Shown here in pieces: positions 4,853-6,531 of a stretch of 6,531 nt of DNA. The notes under the pieces are model-generated. The model was not told the DNA's origin and searched no databases. It saw nothing but the letters and a program-made list of their open reading frames with translations. This DNA is from Propionibacteriaceae bacterium (GTDB lineage Bacteria > Actinomycetota > Actinomycetes > Propionibacteriales > Propionibacteriaceae). Each line of letters begins with the position of its first letter. The first letter of the stretch is position 1. Position numbers and translations under genes: made by a program. The DNA lies in NCBI GenBank assembly GCA_003451975.1, contig DMIX01000008.1, positions 1-6,531 on the forward strand. Reading direction: 5' to 3'.

Positions 4853-6531
4853 TCAGGCCAGGGTGATCACGCGGTCACAGCGGGAGATCACTGCGGGGTC
4901 ATGGGTGATGACCAAGACGGCGGCATCGGTGGTGTTGCTCCAGATGTCGTCCATCAGTGCGGTGGCGGTGAGAAGGTCCAGGTGCTCGGTGGGCTCATCG
5001 AGAATCAGCACCTGGAACTCGCCGACCAGCAACCGTGCCAGCGCCACCCGGCGGGCTTCGCCGCCGGACAGGTGGGCACCGGTCTCGCCGACCAGGCGGT
5101 GCGGATCGACCGCCAGACCCGAACGATGCAAGGCAGCTCGTACCTCGGCATCTGTGGCGAACTTGTTGCCGATCTTCACATTCTCCGCGACCGAGGTCGT
5201 GAAGATGTGAGCATCCTGCGGCAGATAGCCGACGCGTCCCCGAATCTCGGCATCACCGCTGACCGGTGGGATCAAACCCAGCACGGTGGCGGCGACCGTG
5301 GTCTTGCCGATGCCGCTGGGTCCGACCAGACCCACGATCTCGCCTCGGGCCAGTTCCAGGCTCAGACCGGTCTGCACCGGGTCCTGACCAGGCCAGCCGA
5401 CACTCAGATCGTGCAGGCTCAAGCCAGGATCGGCCACCGGATCGGGCAGCGACGGCAAGTCACCAGATCCGACCGGCTCGGCGTCCAGAATCTCCTCCAC
5501 ACGGGCCAGGGCGGCTTGGGCGCGGGTATTCACCTGCGCAGCCTGCACCAGGTTCGAGAGAGCCTCGTGGAGAGCCAGCGGAGTGAGCACCAGCACGGCC
5601 AGCACGGTGGCCTGCATGGCGTACATCGGCGGTGGAGTGGCTTTGAGGAACACCATATTGGTGATCCAGTCCATCATCTGAGGCAGCAGGACACCGTTGT
5701 GGGCCTGCACCCCGCCGATGAGCAAAGCCCCGACGACGGCAGTGCCGGCGGCCAATAACTGACCGGCCGTGGTGATTCCGCGAACCCAGGTGCTGTGCGC
5801 TTCGTCGTCGCGGAGTTGGGCGTCAATGGTGAGCAGTTTCTCGGTGTAGGCGCCGTCGGCACCGTAGGCCACCAGGTCCGGAGCGGCCGTGGCGATCTCA
5901 TGTACGGCATTGCCGAGTTCACCGCGCAGCGGAACGGCCTCGGCATCAGCCTTGGCCGAGCCGCGTTGGGCCAGCCAGGGCAGTAGCAGACCGGCGACGG
6001 CGGCGCTGGCGAGCACCACCAGGCCGCTTCCGGGTGAGATGAAGCCCAGCGCGAGACCGGTGATCAGGATCACACCTGTGGCCGAGATGAACGGAATCCA
6101 CACCCGAACCATCAGGTCCTTGACGGCCTCGACATCGGCGACCACTCGCGTGAGCAGGTCGCCGCGGCGACGTCCCAACAGGGTGGTGCCGGCTAGGCGC
6201 TGATAGGTCACCAGACGCAGCGCTGACTGCATGCGCAAGGCCAGATTGTGGCTGGCCAGGCGCTCGGCGTAGCGCAGTGCTGCTCGCGAGATGGCGAAGA
6301 ACCGAACCAGCACCGCGGGGGTCTGCAGGAACAGCGGCGGCACCAGCAGAGCCGCAAAGGTGAGCAACCACGCCGAGGTGCCCATCAGGGCGACCTGGGC
6401 AGCGGTGGCGCTGAAGGCCAGGAAAATCGACAGCGCCAGCCACTTGCGTGACTTCGGCACGGCGTCCATCAGGCTGCGGATCAGACCGGTAGCCTGCGGG
6501 GCTTCGTCAGGCTCAGCCAGCGGGGCTTCGA
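4853..6531 (-). CDS. cydC: Thiol reductant ABC exporter, CydC or C-terminal half of fused CydDC (5' end outside window)
   Basis: CydDC is a heterodimeric inner-membrane ABC exporter needed to assemble cytochrome bd oxidase. It was described as exporting cysteine and glutathione, and later structural work points to heme transport. The frame is open to the right edge. The first in-frame ATG inside the window has its complement at 6467-6469 and is probably internal, because 20 more in-frame codons precede it. Numbering from that Met, residues about 10-310 form the transmembrane domain. It includes ALMGTSAWLLT (27-37) and RYAERLASHN (66-75), which are characteristic of CydC. The ATPase domain follows, with Walker A GPSGIGKT (383-390), Q-loop Gln418, signature LSGGE (467-471), Walker B ILDE (489-492), D-loop HLD (496-498) and switch His523. 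All nucleotide-binding motifs are intact. The preceding acidic, Ala/Pro-rich stretch EAPLAEPDEAPQA looks like a linker, which suggests a CydD half fused upstream. An alternative is the extended N-terminus of a separate CydC. Confidence 0.9.
   Translation of the reverse strand, partial: EAPLAEPDEAPQATGLIRSLMDAVPKSRKWLALSIFLAFSATAAQVALMGTSAWLLTFAALLVPPLFLQTPAVLVRFFAISRAALRYAERLASHNLALRMQSALRLVTYQRLAGTTLLGRRRGDLLTRVVADVEAVKDLMVRVWIPFISATGVILITGLALGFISPGSGLVVLASAAVAGLLLPWLAQRGSAKADAEAVPLRGELGNAVHEIATAAPDLVAYGADGAYTEKLLTIDAQLRDDEAHSTWVRGITTAGQLLAAGTAVVGALLIGGVQAHNGVLLPQMMDWITNMVFLKATPPPMYAMQATVLAVLVLTPLALHEALSNLVQAAQVNTRAQAALARVEEILDAEPVGSGDLPSLPDPVADPGLSLHDLSVGWPGQDPVQTGLSLELARGEIVGLVGPSGIGKTTVAATVLGLIPPVSGDAEIRGRVGYLPQDAHIFTTSVAENVKIGNKFATDAEVRAALHRSGLAVDPHRLVGETGAHLSGGEARRVALARLLVGEFQVLILDEPTEHLDLLTATALMDDIWSNTTDAAVLVITHDPAVISRCDRVITLA

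Noticed and set aside
4847..5758. Open frame of 303 codons on the plus strand opposite the CydC ATPase domain
   Set aside because: It overlaps the intact Walker A, signature and Walker B coding sequence on the other strand. Its own product is Gln/Gly/His-rich with no domain or start-site signal.

Overview
This window looks like ordinary chromosome from a GC-rich actinobacterium, possibly a member of the Propionibacteriaceae. The organism guess is an inference. It rests on the strong G/C bias at third codon positions, three TAGNNT-type -10 boxes in front of plus-strand genes, a gene that appears to be transcribed without a leader (galM), and a bacterial CASTOR/POLLUX-type channel of the kind common in Actinobacteria. 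There are no RNA genes, transposases, integrases, CRISPR arrays or other clear signs of recent transfer.

Layout from left to right. Positions 1-600 (minus) hold the N-terminal 200 codons of a dihydroorotate dehydrogenase-like flavoprotein that runs off the left edge. Positions 601-812 are a divergent intergenic region with a 13-bp inverted repeat and a likely promoter for the next gene. Three plus-strand genes follow: an alpha/beta-hydrolase (813-1799), an aldose 1-epimerase (1843-2781) and a two-RCK-domain CASTOR/POLLUX-like ion channel (2882-4759). Each has its own recognisable -10 box, so they look like separately transcribed neighbours rather than one tight operon. Positions 4760-4852 are a convergent intergenic region almost filled by a three-tier concentric palindrome, probably a bidirectional terminator or a dispersed repeat. 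Positions 4853-6531 (minus) are the C-terminal part of a CydC-type or fused CydDC ABC exporter that runs off the right edge.

Functionally the genes are a mixed housekeeping set: a redox flavoprotein of uncertain substrate, a serine hydrolase, sugar anomer interconversion, membrane ion conductance, and thiol or heme export for cytochrome bd assembly. Nothing in the sequence ties them into one pathway. I do not see a clearly novel biological system. The points most worth a second look are the concentric palindrome at 4773-4852, the channel's pore sequence, the missing catalytic base in the dihydroorotate dehydrogenase-like protein, and the inverted repeat upstream of the hydrolase.
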